The translations under genes were made by a program, and so were the position numbers. Of a stretch of 64,000 nt of DNA, positions 13,101 through 27,009 are shown one piece after another. A model generated the notes under the pieces. It ran no database searches. It saw nothing but the letters and a program-made list of their open reading frames with translations, and had not been told where the DNA came from. Origin of the DNA: Coriaria nepalensis (Eukaryota; Streptophyta; Magnoliopsida; Cucurbitales; Coriariaceae); assembly GCA_027186245.1 (NCBI GenBank), contig CP114488.1:136501-200500 (forward strand). Reading direction: 5' to 3'. Within the stretch, counting starts at the first letter, position 1. Every line of letters starts with the position of its first letter.

Positions 13101-16100
13101 TTAAATCAACATGTGACCTGGCACAGGTACTCTTATGTCCTGATAAATAGTCTGTTTCAGCCATCATCCATTTTATCCATACTGAGAGTCTGCAAAACTA
13201 ATCATGAGGTCTTGGGTATACATCAAAAAACATCCACCTTGAATACTGGTTATGACAACCAGAGATTTCTGTTATCAGTAGCTGACCATCTCTTTTAATC
13301 AAGTTAAGATGAACAAATCAAGTGAAGATGGTTTATTCATTAATGCTCAAATAAAATTGCTATCTCAGGGAAGAAAGGGCTCTAAAAGGAAATCTGAGAG
13401 TACAGGAAAATCGTACTTTGTAGAAACCCGAACATTTTGGCACATATTTCGAAGTTTTGATCGACTATGGACCTTCTATATTCTAGCTTTTCAGGTACCC
13501 CTTCGCAAATGGAAACTTAAGCTGGTGTTTCTTGCTCTTGACTCTGGTTATTGAAAGACTGTCCTTGAATTCTCTTCCCCTTTAATACAGGCAATGATCA
13601 TTATTGCATTTGAAGGGATTTCAATTATGGAGATTTTTCAAAAGGAGATCATCTATGCTGTATCAAGCATTTTCATCACTGCTGCTTTTCTCCGCCTTCT
13701 TCAAAGTAAAATATCTTCTTTTATAGCTGCACTTCTCAACTTTATATATATGTCTTACAAAATATCCTTCCATATGTATGTGGCCTTAATTACATCTGGC
13801 CTTAATTTGCCATGAGATAAGTAGTGCCATGAGATAGTTAATTACATCTGGCCTTAATTTGCTTTAGCATGATCTCTTGTTGCACTCTTTGCTTTCAAAT
13901 CTTGATTGGATGTGGTTTTATATGCCGGTGTAATTAGGATTTATGTCATATATCTAGAGATCACATAAAAACATCATTATTGAATAAATATTTGCAAAAA
14001 TTATGCTCTTACTCTTCATCTAATATTAATATGTACTAGCAATTTTTTTTTTCCATATTATTGCTCATCTGTATTTTATTCTGATCCAGGTGTCTTGGAC
14101 CTTGTTTTGAATTTTCCTGGATATCACAGATGGAAGTTCACTATCGGGCTGAGAAATTTTCTAAAAGTTATTGGGAGTCTGGCATGGGTTGTCATTCTTC
14201 CACTCACCTATCTGCATTCAGTCAAGGACGCTCCTGCTTTTGTAAAGACTTATCTGTCATTTATGTATCAGCTGAAGGGTGTACCTCCCTTGTATCTAAT
14301 GGCAGTGGCTCTATATCTGCTACCAAATTTACTTGCAGCAGTTTTATTCATATTTCCAATGCTTCGACGTTGGATTGAAAATTCAGACTGGCATATTGTT
14401 AGGTTTCTCCTATGGTGGTCCCAGGTAGCTATGCTACTTTTTCTTGTTCTCTTCTTAATCTTGTGCAGCTTCATATGCATATGTAGTCACCCATAAGCTG
14501 TTCTAGTTCATCTCAAACATTTATGCTAGTAAGATAGATACAGGGAGCTAGGGATTTAGACAACAAGATTAACATAAGTGTGATAGGTTTTCATATTACA
14601 AATCATATGTTTTTGGGAATATTCTTCTCCATAAATAGCAAGGATTGGCAAGGGCTTATGTAAAATATAGCAGTAAAAGCTCCTTATCTGGTATTCTTGT
14701 TAGTTAAAGGGTCTATCTAAGGGAAGCAAATATTACCTTTCATAGGTGAGAGTATATGTTGTGAGAAGATATTTGATCTCTTGAGTATTTATTTTTGCTT
14801 TACTGCAGCCAAGAGTATATGTTGGCAGAGGAATGCATGAAAGTCAATTTGCACTCATAAAGTGAGTTTCACTTGCAAGAACACATTGTGTTTTAGTGCT
14901 AAGTACTTTTATATAGTTCCTTACCTTGTTTATACAGAATTTTTGAGTGATTGAATTATTTTATGATTTCAGGTATACTGTCTTTTGGTTGCTACTTCTA
15001 GGTTGCAAAATTGCATTCAGTTTCTTTTTGATGGTAATTTGTTTTTAATAATTATATTTCCATGTTTTATAATCCAATTGTCAGCAGGGCTGTTTAATCC
15101 TTCTACTCATAATTTATTCTTTCCAGATAAAACCTTTGGTGAAGCCAACAAGAGACATAATGAGCATTCGTAAAGTAGACTACCAGTGGCATGAATTCTT
15201 CCCTAATGGTACTTTTTTTTATCAGCTGCTTCCTCTTTCATGGCTTACAACTTAGCTATCAGTTATATGTGGAAAGCATTGTTGTTAAATGCAGCTCAAA
15301 ATAACTTAGGAGCAGTTGCCTCGCTCTGGGCACCAATTGTCCTGGTGAGAGTTACTGTCTCTTTCCTTTGATTTGGTTATAAAAATTTGGTACTTTGTTC
15401 AGTTGTAAGGGAGTGGTGCTACTATTTTTTCTTTAATAATTTAGAGGTTGATCATACTTTTTCGGGTATCGGCAGATTTATTTCATGGACACTCAGATTT
15501 GGTATGCCATTTTTTCAACCATATGTGGTGGTTTTGTTGGTGCCTTTGACCGTCTAGGAGAGGTAATCTGTTTTCTTGAACCTTTTGTATTATGTTTCTG
15601 ACCACAAGCCATTAAATATTCTTCATTCATAGTTACTCCTTTTATGATTGTGAAATGTTGTGGGATTGGGGGTGATTTCCATGGTTATCTCAATAAACCT
15701 TTGGGCTTCCCCTATAGCAGAGTTTATAGGGTTGGGAGATGAATGATATCTTTCTGCAAGTCAGTCTGAACCAGTTTATTATTTGGCTAAAGAATGTTGC
15801 TTATGCAAACCAGTTATGGCTGCATCGAGATAAACTTCAGCTTCTGTAAAATGGTTAATTAGTTTCTTTTTATGAAAGTGTACTTTAACCAAGATTCTAT
15901 GCCGATTTCTTACACATTTGAGTTTGTGACCATTCAATAAACAGCAAGTCTTCTGATGTATATTCCGAAGTCAGGTTATCAGCTTTTTTCCATGAATAAA
16001 TTATTGATTTCTTAGGATCCATTACTTTGAAGTACATATATATAACCGGCATGGTTTCTGGACATGATTTGTTTCTGGTCTCAACTCTTTTGGTGTTGAA

Positions 16101-19100
16101 GGGTTTAATGCTCAAATAATTATTTTTTTCTGATTACAGATTCGAACTCTGGGCATGCTAAGATCACGGTTCCAATCCCTACCTGGTGCATTCAACACAT
16201 ACTTGGTGCCTTCAGAGAAAAAACAGAAGAGGGGATTTTCATTCTCAAAGCGTTTTGCAGAGGTGGCTACCCCTTATTTCCTTTTATTTTTCTTTAACCT
16301 GTTCTTTAAGATGTGCAAGTTCATACATGTATCCTTTTATGTATCAGTAATGATTATTCATTCTTGTATAGATTACAGCGAGCAGGAGAAGTGAAGCGGC
16401 AAAGTTTGCTCAATTATGGAATGAAGTGATATGCAGTTTCCGAGAGGAAGATCTCATTAGTGACAGGAAAGGCTACCTCTGCATGGTTATTTAACTGCAT
16501 TTTTCGGTGTAACTAATTTATTCGCCTTTTATTTTAGCTCTAACTGGATATTCAAATAAACAGAGAGATGGATTTGCTGCTGGTTCCCTATTCTTCAGAT
16601 CCTAGCCTAAAAATAATCCAGTGGCCTCCCTTTTTACTTGCCAGCAAGGTCGCATACTCCTTTCTTCTTCTTCTTCTTCTTCTTCTTCTGTTTCTTGTAT
16701 TCATTGTCAACTACTTTTCCACATTTGCAGATCCCAATAGCATTAGATATGGCAGCTCAATTTAAATCCAAGGATGCTGACCTCTGGAAACGTATCTGTG
16801 CAGATGAATACATGAAATGTGCAGTCATTGAATGTTACGAATCTTTCAAACGTATCCTTAGTGCTCTTGTGGTCGGAGAGACTGAGAAAAGGTTTCAATT
16901 TACACTTTGGTCAAAACATTGGTCGTTGATGTTTATTGTTTTTTAGTTGCTTGTCATTGATTATGTAGGAATCCTTAAAATCCTGCCTCTGTATCATTTT
17001 GTCTGTCGGTTTAAAGCCATCAAATTGCATCATCCATTGATTCTATCCTGATTGCCTTTAGTCTATTTTACTGTATCTAGGTTAGAGATAAGTTACAAAA
17101 GGGGCTAATGGATAAAACTGTTGAAATTCTTGCAATCTTTTTCCTGGGACAGTATGTATTCCTCCTTTCCTCCAGGATCCAATATATATGTTTTTGTGGA
17201 TCTATATATCTAGTTTTTCCTTTGCTCTGCCTAATTAATATCGAGCCGTGATTTTAAAACTTGAATGGCTCTAATCTTAAGCCACTATTTTGTAATGCAA
17301 CAATATGACCCGAGGAAAGTGTTGGTCAGTGTCAGCTTTATGTTGCAAGTAAAACTTCTTTTCACAATTCTATTCTATCAGGACTATTGGCATCATCATC
17401 AAGGAAGTCGAAAGCAGCATTTCAAAGAATACATTGCTTGCCAGTTTTAGAATGAATCAATTACCTATTCTGTGCAAGAAATTTGTGGAGCTTGTGGGAA
17501 TCTTGGTATGTCAGCAGTATAAATTTGATATCTCTTCAAGCTGTTTCCATTGTACTATTTGGCTTCTCTTGATTAGTTATATTATCAAAAATTTACCAAA
17601 TCCTTGCCTTTGTGCTGCAGAGAGATGGGGATCCGTCCAAGCGAGATACAGTGGTGCTGTTGCTACAAGACATGTTAGAAGTAGTCACCAGTGATATGAT
17701 GGTGAATGAGAGTCGGTAAGTCAAATTTTGTTCAATGCTAGTCTTGCAAACATGAATGAAAATTCCTGATTCTGCTGGTTAAAGTAGAACTGCTAACTCT
17801 TTAATCTCATGTGATATGTTTTAGTGAATTGGTTGAAGTTGGTCATATTAACAAGGAAACTGGAAGGCAACTCTTTGCGGGCACTGAAACCAAACCTGCC
17901 ATACTTTTTCCCCCTCCAGTTACAGCTCAATGGGAAGAACAGGTAGCTAAATACAGTTAATGTAGTTCATAGTTTTAAATTCAAAATGATCGATTTATAG
18001 TAGATTGAAAATAGCCTCTTGATAATTTATTTTTAACTGCTATTTCAGATAAGACGCCTGTACCTATTATTGACTGTAAAAGAATCAGCCATGGATGTAC
18101 CTACAAATCTTGAAGCACGTAGAAGAATTTCATTTTTCTCAAATTCGTTATTCATGGATATGCCACGTGCTCCTCGAGTCCGTAAAATGCTCTCATTCTG
18201 GTCTGACTTCTACACTAGTGTTCTGCATACTTTATTTATGTATTTATCTACATTTGATATTCCATCAATTGGGAGGCTGCATTTTCTGGCCATATCTAAC
18301 ACTATAACAAAGATTTAAAGAAAATTAATCTCAATTCAATAATCTAAAGTTGTAAAAAATGTACTTCTCTAATCTAATAGTTATTGGAGTAAAAATCTTC
18401 CAAGGTGAAGCTTTAATTGTTGATATTCTTCTGTTTCACGAAGTGAATTAATTAGCCTTGTGGCTAATGTTGGTTTTCCATTGACAGCGTCTTGACTCCC
18501 TACTATAGTGAGGAGACTCTATATTCCAAAGCAGACCTCGAGATGGAAAATGAAGATGGTGTATCAATAATATTCTACTTACAGAAGATCTTTCCAGGTC
18601 AGTAAAAATACTACAATCTTGAGTCCAGACACTGTGGCACTTTTTCAATAATTGACTTGAGGTTAAGTCCATGTTCTTGCTATGAATCAATTTGTTCAGT
18701 TTCTCATTAGCACACACAATTGTGATGTTTATTTAGATGAGTGGAACAACTTCTTGGAGAGACTCAATTGTACAAAAGAAAGTGAGGTCTGGGAAAATGA
18801 AGAGAACATCTTGCAGCTTCGTCATTGGGTTTCCTTACGAGGTCAAACTCTCAGCAGGACAGGTACCTACTTTATTTCAGTGCTATTATTTCCTTTGAGT
18901 TCAGCTGTGTATATATATTTTTTAATTTATTTTATATCTGGTATTAATTTTAAGCATGTTGCTAATTGCAGTTAGAGGTATGATGTATTATCGGCGGGCT
19001 TTGAAGCTTCAGGCTTTTCTTGACATGGCTTCTGAAAGTGGTAAGAGATACTTGAAGGCTATTATACCTAACCTGTAACTACTGAAAAGATGATAATCTT

Positions 19101-22100
19101 TTGTTTCTGATCTTGTTGGGTTGATTATGGTCTTCTGTTGATAAACAGAGATACTAGAAGGCTACAAAGCTGTTACAGTTCCATCTGAAGAAGATAAAAG
19201 AAGCCAGAGATCTCTGTATGCTCAACTAGAGGCCGTGGCTGACATGAAATTCACATATGTTGCTACCTGTCAGATCTATGGGAATCAGAAGCGGAGTGGA
19301 GATCGTCGTGCAACAGATATCCTGAATCTGATGGTCAAGTATGTTTCGTCGAATCCAATTCACTGTGTTCAATATTGAATTCCTTGAAGTTCTTTTTGCT
19401 CAATAGAACATAATATTCAGGAATCTGATTCTGAATCTGCTCTTTTTGCACAGCTATCCCTCTCTTCGTGTGGCATATATTGATGACGTTGAAGAGAGAG
19501 AAGGTGACCAAGTAAATAAGGTCTACTATTCTGTGCTTGTTAAAGCAGTTGATAATCGCGATCAGGTAATTATTGAAGTTTTAACTCTGAAAGCGACATG
19601 TAACATTGGCCGTCTATCTTTTACTTCAGAGAAAAAAAAAAACAGCAATCATATTTTGCATTTATTTACAGGAAATCTACAGAATAAAATTGCCAGGCTC
19701 CGCAAAAATAGGAGAAGGAAAGCCTGAAAATCAGAACCATGCTATAATTTTTTCCCGAGGGGAAGCTCTTCAAACCATTGACATGAACCAGGTAAGCAAG
19801 CTATTAAAATTCCTCTATTAAGTATCAGGATCACTTTTTCATGTATTAGACTACTTGTATGGCTAACTTCTCAGATGAGATTTTTCTAGGACAATTACTT
19901 GGAAGAAGCTTTCAAAATGCGGAACCTTCTTGAAGAGTTTAATGAAGACCATGGAATTCGTCCGCCGACAATCTTGGGAGTCCGCGAACATATTTTTACT
20001 GGAAGGTTGGTTTTAGTCTAAACCTAGAGCATTTAGCTATCCTGTCTTGAACTATGATGTATGATGTTATTAATCTGCAGTGTCTCTTCTCTAGCTTGGT
20101 TTATGTCAAATCAAGAATCAAGTTTCGTCACCATTGGCCAAAGAACTCTTGCAAGACCACTCAAGTATGTTCTTTCTCTTGTATCTGATATATTTTTATT
20201 AGTTTAGTTAATGAAAAGAAATCACTAATCTCATATGTTCATCTCAAGTAGAAGGAAAAATTGTTTTGGCTGTATGTACAGAGTAGTTGATGGTTCATTA
20301 TGCTATTGATGTCTTTCAAGATAGAAATCTAACCTTTTCGTTATCACTATTATCATGAGATTCAGCGATAGGAATCCTTGTTTTAATTCCTCCTGCTGAA
20401 TCTTTAAGAATCACTTCTGACTGAGTAAAACTAGATTGATCTAGTTGGAATGAATCTTTTCCTTATTATACATATAGCTGCTATGCAAACTTTTTCTGCC
20501 TTTGTATATAAATTGAAAAATCTATATTGGCTGGTACTAGGGTTCGATTCCACTATGGTCATCCAGATGTATTCGATAGAATATTCCACATTACCCGTGG
20601 TGGCATCAGCAAGGCTTCTCGTGTAATCAATCTCAGTGAGGACATCTTTGCTGGTGTGTAATGCCTAATGCCTAACTTGAAACGTTGTTCCCTTTGCAGA
20701 ACGAAAATACTTACTGTTTTCTTGGAAAAATTTGTTTTTGGCAATTACTAGGTTTCAACTCAACCTTGAGACGAGGGAATATTACTCATCACGAGTATAT
20801 CCAAGTTGGGAAAGGGAGAGATGTTGGTCTCAACCAAATCTCTCTATTTGAAGCTAAGGTGGCTTGTGGTAATGGAGAGCAGACGCTGAGCAGAGATATC
20901 TACCGTCTGGGGCACCGTTTTGACTTTTTCCGCATGCTTTCTTGCTATTTTACAACAATAGGATTTTACGTCAGCTCAGTGGTAATTACACATGGAAAAA
21001 ATTAAAGTTGAATCCAATTTGAATCACAACAATATATAATGCCCCCATTTAATTTGTTAATGATCTTATTATGCAGATGGTTGTCCTTACAGTTTATGCT
21101 TTCCTGTATGGAAGACTTTACCTTTCATTGAGTGGATTGGAGAAGGCAATAATGAATTATGCTACAAGGAAGGGGTCCATGGCTTTGAGAACAGCCCTGG
21201 CTTCACAATCGGTTGTTCAATTAGGTCTTCTGATGGCCTTGCCAATGGTGATGGAAATTGGTCTGGAGAGAGGTTTCCGAAGTGCACTTAGTGACTTTCT
21301 AGTCATGCAACTACAGCTTTGTGCAGTGTTTTTCACCTTCTCTCTGGGCACAAAGGTCCATTATTTCGGGCGCACTATCCTTCATGGTGGGGCCAAGTAC
21401 AGAGCAACTGGGCGTGGGTTTGTTGTAAGGCACGAGAAGTTTGCAGAGAACTATAGACTGTATTCAAGGAGCCATTTTACCAAAGGACTGGAGATTATGG
21501 TATTGCTCATTGTATATCACATCTATGGTTGGCTGGCCAAAGATCTTTTATCCATTGTGCTGACGATCTTTACTCAGTGGTTCTTGGTGATATCTTGGTT
21601 GTTTGCTCCCTTCCTTTTCAATCCGTCAGGGTTTGAATGGCAAAAGATAGTGGAGGATTGGGATGATTGGACCAAGTGGATAAGCAGCAGAGGAGGTATT
21701 GGTGTGCCTGCAAACAAATCTTGGGAATCCTGGTGGGAGGAGGAACAAGAACACCTGAAGCATGCAGGCTTCTTAGGACGGTTCTGGGAAATCATTCTCT
21801 CTCTCCGCTTCTTTCTCTATCAGTATGGCCTTATATATCATCTCAATATCACATCACGGAATAAGGGCATCATTGTAAGTCTTTTTTATTTTCCTAATTT
21901 TTCTTGCAACTAATTAGATTGGTGATTCTCATCAACATGCATACCTGTTTTGTATTCAATTCAATGGCAGATGTATGCGCTGTCCTGGATCGTGATTCTT
22001 GTAGTGATGGTTATACTGAAGATTGTGTCGATGGGTAGAAAGAAGTTCAGTGCAGACTTCCAGCTATTGTTCAGATTGTTGAAATTGTTCCTGTTCATCG

Positions 22101-22438
22101 CTTCAGTCACGGTAGTTGTACTGCTCTTTGTGTTTGTCAACCTCACCGTTGGAGACATCCTTGTGAGCTTGCTCGCCTTCCTTCCCACTGGGTGGGCACT
22201 ATTACAAATAGCAATAGCAATGAAGCCAGTTGTGAAGGGGATAGGGATGTGGGGCTCGGTGAAAGCGTTAGGAAGAGGGTATGAATACATGATGGGGTTT
22301 GTGATATTTGCACCTGTTACTATTTTGGCTTGGTTCCCTTTCGTGTCCGAGTTTCAGACTAGGCTCCTGTTCAACCAAGCTTTCAGCCGAGGGCTTCAGA
22401 TCCAACGTATTTTGGCTGGTGGCAAGAAGAACAACTAA
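10171..22438 (+). CDS. CALS5: Callose synthase 5 (glucan synthase-like 2)
   Basis: Plasma-membrane 1,3-beta-glucan synthase (GT48) that makes callose from UDP-glucose; in Arabidopsis CALS5 builds the callose wall around microspores and is needed for pollen exine patterning. The gene has about 40 exons across 12 kb. Exon 1 ends at 10357 (ERPRVAYL...[16 protein letters not shown]). Next come the N-terminal Vta1-like region ([17 protein letters not shown]), the FKS1 domain ([23 protein letters not shown], about 12380), membrane segments near 13450-14480, the GT48 catalytic loop (from [13 protein letters not shown], 18490, through [20 protein letters not shown], 19735, [15 protein letters not shown], 20545, and [22 protein letters not shown], 20830), and C-terminal membrane helices in the large exons at 21076-21873 and 21970-22438. 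The protein ends [22 protein letters not shown]. All exons I could follow are open and in phase. Near-identity to CALS5 in remembered blocks supports the member name. Confidence 0.93.
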
Positions 22439-22932
22439 ATCATCCCCAAAAAATGAAAAAAAATGAATTTTGTTCTTCTTGTACAATAACTGATTGTGTA
22501 TTGTCATGGTAGACCTCTTTGTAGCTTACTGCATATGATAGCCTTTATGATAGAGTTTTGCAGCAATGTGGTAGAAATAATGTCACCATCTTAATCTCTC
22601 TCAGTTTATACGTCACATGGTCCTTACTGCATTGACATAGACTTTCCATTGTCCATTACCACATCCATGAAAACCGACTTGTACCGACCCTTCAGAATGT
22701 AATTTGATTTCTCCTCAAATGGTTAGAAAATCTTAAAAAAAAAAAAAAAAAGGAAAAAAAAATCCAAGTGAATTTCAAGAATGATTACAATAGTTTTGAT
22801 CTCTAACAAGAACAAATTCTACATTATTCATTTCGTGACATTATCTCTTCACCTACGCCAACCACTAATTGAAAATAGTACACAACCAAAGAGAAAACCA
22901 TCAAATGGGTGGTGGGTCAGACAATCTAACCA
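22439..22932. other. Convergent 3' region between CALS5 and the BTB gene
   Basis: Contains the 3' UTRs of two convergent genes and a poly(A) run (about 22735-22760). No gene seen. Confidence 0.5.
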
Positions 22933-24859
22933 TTACCTAGATTCTATCGCATGCGTTTCTGAACCCCTTTGATAGGACCGCCTCCACCATATCTGAAAAG
23001 AGCTGCTAAGATTTGGACATTCCGTTCCGTTCTTAGAGAAAACCTGAAACCACTCCATAAACAGCACAGACTGTTGGCTCAAAGGCAGAGTCAGTAAGGT
23101 CTGACCCAAACCTCCCTCCAATGCTTTCATATTGAGCCCCTTCTTACAACGTTGGAGCCACCCAAAATCAGACAACATGGGACCAAACCATGCCCAAAGA
23201 ACCTTCGATCTCAATTCTGACCGACACTGCAATCTTCTCATCCCCATTGCTATGAACAACATAGCAGAAACCCGGCTTATCTCATACCTAACCATAGGAG
23301 ATGTGCTCTCGTGCATTCTAACCAATTCTTTCTGATCTGCCCAAATACACACAAATTCCTCCCCCATTTTCCGATCAAGTAAAATTTCTATCAGCCATAT
23401 GATATTATCCACCTGTCTCGAGATTCGTTCGATCAAAGGCCTTACACAATCCTTTCCAGACTTTTTCTGAAGAGGGGAAATACTTGCATCATTAGTTGCC
23501 TCCTGGAAAAGGGTCACTAATTCACTCAGACAAGACTGGCAAATGGAATAGAGATCTTTTTTCATGAGTTCGAGTTGCTCTTTGTTATAGACCGAGCTTC
23601 TGCACAGGAGACCTTTGACTAACGACTTGAGTTCGATTCTTGCATTGGGTTCCGTACAAGAGGTGATAGACCGAATAAGCTGCCTTAATATTACTATGTC
23701 TTGTTGGGAATCTTCAACCGGATCGACCACGTAAAGTCTCGATAAGATGTCTTGGGTCGTTGCATCATCAAACTTGAATTTAGTGAACAAATTCCTCAAC
23801 TTCTCCTCTTCTTCCTCTGTCCAAGGAACAGCCTCGAGGTATTTAAGACATGAGAGCACACCCTTAGTGAACATGATGCTGGCTGAGACCTAAGTAAAAG
23901 AGATTTATTTCCAGTCAGAGAAAAAGATCATTTAAAGAAACTATGATCATTACATATACATATAGGGATTCATTTCCTAAGAGCCTAAAAAAAAAAAAGC
24001 CAGCTAAGAGATTACTATTAATTTTAAAGTAAAAGTTAAAGCTACTATTGGGTAAAAGAAGGTGCATTTTGAAATATGATCTGAAATCAAGCAATAGGAA
24101 TATGGTTTCAGAGATTGCACTAACCTCAAGTATGTCAATAGCTCTATAAACTCCCGTCTTCAAAAGCCAGTTTGAGATTTCAGTCTCATTCTCAAACATA
24201 AGTTCAATACTCTCCTTGAATATTTCCAAGTTGTCCACATCCGGCACCTCTATCCTGCACATTTTCAAACTCCCGTTTGAGGATGAACTCTTCCTCTGCT
24301 CCAAAATAAAACCTGAAAAAAGTTCCGAATTCGCCCTCAAAACCTCTGAATTCAGCTCCAAAACCAGCTTCCCGCCGTTCTTCCCCCTCAAGTTCAGCCT
24401 CACATCAAACAAATCCTTCTCATTGCCTACTCGATTCGATCCCGAGCGCGAGCCCAAGCATGGTCCCGACGGATTCTCAGGTTGGCCTTGGAACTTCTCA
24501 GTTGGAGCCCGAAAGCTTTCGGCTCGCAATCGGTTAGCTGAGTCAGCAGGTGTAGAGGGACCGCAGCTGATTTCTTGGATCGAATCGACAATGGGGTAAT
24601 CTGAGTCGATTGGGGAAACCCTACCTGGAGATAAGATCCGGCGCGGATCCATCCGACCCACTAAGCCTAACCCGGATTTAATACTTTGAGGCGAATTAGG
24701 GACCGAGTTAGTACTGGGTTTCGACAAAGTTTCCGACTTGTTTCTGTTGGGTTTAGAGTGAGAAACGTCCATGTTTTCAGGGCTTGACGGCGGGACTGTG
24801 AATGAACAACACCATGATCGCCGCCCTGACTGCGATCCCCGACGAGATGAACCGTCCAT
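22933..24859 (-). CDS. BTB/POZ domain protein, At1g63850-like
   Basis: Plant BTB/POZ protein; this family is thought to supply substrate adaptors for CUL3 ubiquitin ligases, though this group is little studied. There are two exons, 24125-24859 and 22933-23889, joined in phase (DILE/VSASIM), giving 563 residues. The start (MDGSSRRGSQSGRRSWCCSF) is followed by a Ser/Pro-rich disordered region to about residue 140. The BTB fold covers about 145-245 (DLFDVRLNLRGKNGGKLVLELNSEVL...SELFSGFI). A helical C-terminal half follows (LKYLEAVPWTEEEEEKLRNL; later FVCIWADQKELVRMHE). The protein is open and complete. The group is recognised from memory of the Arabidopsis protein; the substrate is unknown. Confidence 0.8.
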
Positions 24860-24929
24860 GGATCGCGATTTAACACCGTGTAGAACTCAGACTCCAAGTT
24901 TTAGAGAGAGAGAAAAGGAAAGGGAAACG

Positions 24930-24960
<31 letters not shown>

Positions 24961-25886
24961 CTACGAACATGAAGTGAGGGAATCATAGATAAAAAATGAT
25001 GACGGGATTCTTTTGTTTTTTGAATTTGTAATTTTCTTGGATTTATTGGAATCCGTGATACCTTGGAGTTTTGTTGTTATGTTCGTTTCTTTTTAGGCGG
25101 AAGAAAGTAAGGGGGAATGAGCTGTTGGGTTTAGAGTTCCGTTGTTATTTTCGCGAACAAAAGATGGAGAGAAGAACTTAGAAGAAAAGAAAAAAGGTCA
25201 AAACTTTTGGTTTGTGAAGTGAGATATGAAGGAAGAATGAGCTGGAAGTGGCCATGTCTGATGTGCCCTCTAACAATAACTGCTTCTCTTACCTTCTTGA
25301 TGTGGGAAAGTATCAAAGTCATTTTGATTGATTACATCATAATGTTCTATTATGGTCTTGTTTGTTTGGCTGTCAAGAAAATCATAATCCCTCCCTTTTC
25401 GTATCTCTCTGTCTTTTCTGCTGCTTGACTCGTATCATATGACTTAATTTGCTTAGTCTTCAATTAATGTTTCCCTCCTTTTCTTTTTATTTTCTTGACC
25501 AAATCGGGGACGATGACGTTTCTAAAGGCAAATGGAACTCTCCGCCGACTGAATGGATCCCACACACGTCTGCTCCATCACAACCAAACAGCACGCAACC
25601 TAACACTGAACCAACAAACATAGCAGTCTCCACTTGTTGAGACCCCAGAAGACCCACGTATGCTTCTGCAGCTGTCGCCGCGTTTTAGTTGCGTGTTTCA
25701 CTGCAATTGCTCCCCCACAAGCTCCAACTATATATATCACAAGTAACGCAAACTCGGTTTCTCATTCATATTTTGTCGTTCTCTTCTTCTTCTTGTTCTT
25801 TCGCCATTTTAGGCACACAGTATTTAAGCTATCTGGGAATCCTTTTTCTTATTGCCAGAGAACATATCGATAAGAAGGAATTGACG
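24860..25886. promoter_or_regulatory. Divergent upstream region between the BTB gene and the small gene
   Basis: Holds the 5' leader of the BTB gene, including a (GA)n run at about 24934-24960 that reads as (CT)n on its transcript, and the promoter of the small gene. A TATA-like run (CTATATATAT, 25728-25737) lies about 150 bp before the start at 25887 and a CT-rich tract follows it. No other gene is supported. Confidence 0.4.
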
Positions 25887-26377
25887 ATGGTGGGTATTGA
25901 TAGAAAATCATCCATAGAAACTGAGCCTAGAACACTTGATATCGGCCAAATGCGATATGCAAGGGTCAGTCTCTCTGTCTCTCATATGTTTATAGACGTA
26001 TATAATTTCAAGAGGAGGTTTATAATATGTGTATGGGTTTTTCATTACAGGAGGCGGCAATATATGTGATAAGTACAACAAGCATAGAAGAAGCTATGTG
26101 CATTTTCACAGAGGTAATTTAAAAGATGTTTCTCTCTATTAATTTATGATGAAAAGCAGGAGATTTTGTATGAATTAGTCGAGATGAAAATGGGATTTGT
26201 AAGCAGGGTTTGGAGCCAGTGGTAAAGAAGAGCAGAGATTCTTCATCAATGGATTCAAATGAAGAGCTTATCAATGGTGCAGCTTATGATGATGAAGTTG
26301 CAGATGATTGCAATGCCGATGACTTTTTACGACGTGACCTTCCCCTACTCAGAGATGTAGTCTCAGCACCATTCTAG
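25887..26377 (+). CDS. Small three-exon protein of unknown family (103 aa)
   Basis: I do not recognise this family. Three exons fit clean GT-AG borders in phase: 25887-25964, 26051-26113 and 26207-26377, giving 103 residues. The first part is ordered-looking (LDIGQMRYAR, then EAAIYVISTTSIEEAMCIFTE, which suggests a strand-helix unit). The second half is acidic and Ser/Asn-rich and ends in DDFLRRDLPLLRDVVSAPF. There is no signal peptide or membrane segment, so a nuclear or cytosolic regulator is possible, but that is only inference. Support comes from the splice structure, a TATA-like box and CT-rich leader upstream, and a T-rich 3' end after the stop. It could be a plant-specific orphan family. 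Confidence 0.6.
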
Positions 26378-27009
26378 TTTCTCTCTTTTTTGTTCATTTT
26401 CTTGAAAAACATCTTGTATTATATCCTTGTACAATGCATAAGTTTTGTTTTGTTTTTGTTTTTTTGTTTTTTTTTTTCATTCTTTCTTTTTTCTACAATG
26501 CAGTGTAAATGTTTTTTTGTAGAGTTTTGAATCTGAGGGATTGAATCATGTTTAAAAGGGGAAGAATTTTTAAGATGTCATTTCAAAGTAAAATTTAGTT
26601 TAGATTCACAAGTGATGAATGACAAGTCAATCAAGTTAACGTACAATAAACCAAACCATTCGAGAAGGAAATAAGAAATTAAACAATCCTGGCCACATGG
26701 TCCAAAAATTACTAGAGCAAAATATGGTGAAATAAACATAGATGCAGAGTTTGCATTGCATAAATGATGAAACAAATAAAAATCTGCTGCTGCTCAGGGA
26801 GCGCAGTAGAATATTTCTGTAGCTGAACCGCTTGCAAGGAAAGAGACAGAGAGACGGTTCTGTTGCGCAGGAAAGGCTTCATATGACTATTGAACTGCAA
26901 TCTCTGGTTTGCATTCAATCTCCTGCATGTATGTATTCATAAACTTCCTAAGTAAATCTCATTGGCAAATGGTGAAAAAAAGGCAATGAAGTTAAAACAA
27001 AAGGTTCAC
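26378..27009. other. Convergent 3' region between the small gene and the NAC gene
   Basis: T-rich 3' flank of the small gene (26380-26520) and the 3' UTR of the NAC gene, which may contain an intron because a GT directly follows its stop codon. No independent gene seen. Confidence 0.4.

Noticed and set aside
24216..24599. 127-residue ORF on the plus strand
   Set aside because: Antisense of the BTB gene exon 1, which has clear domain and splice support.
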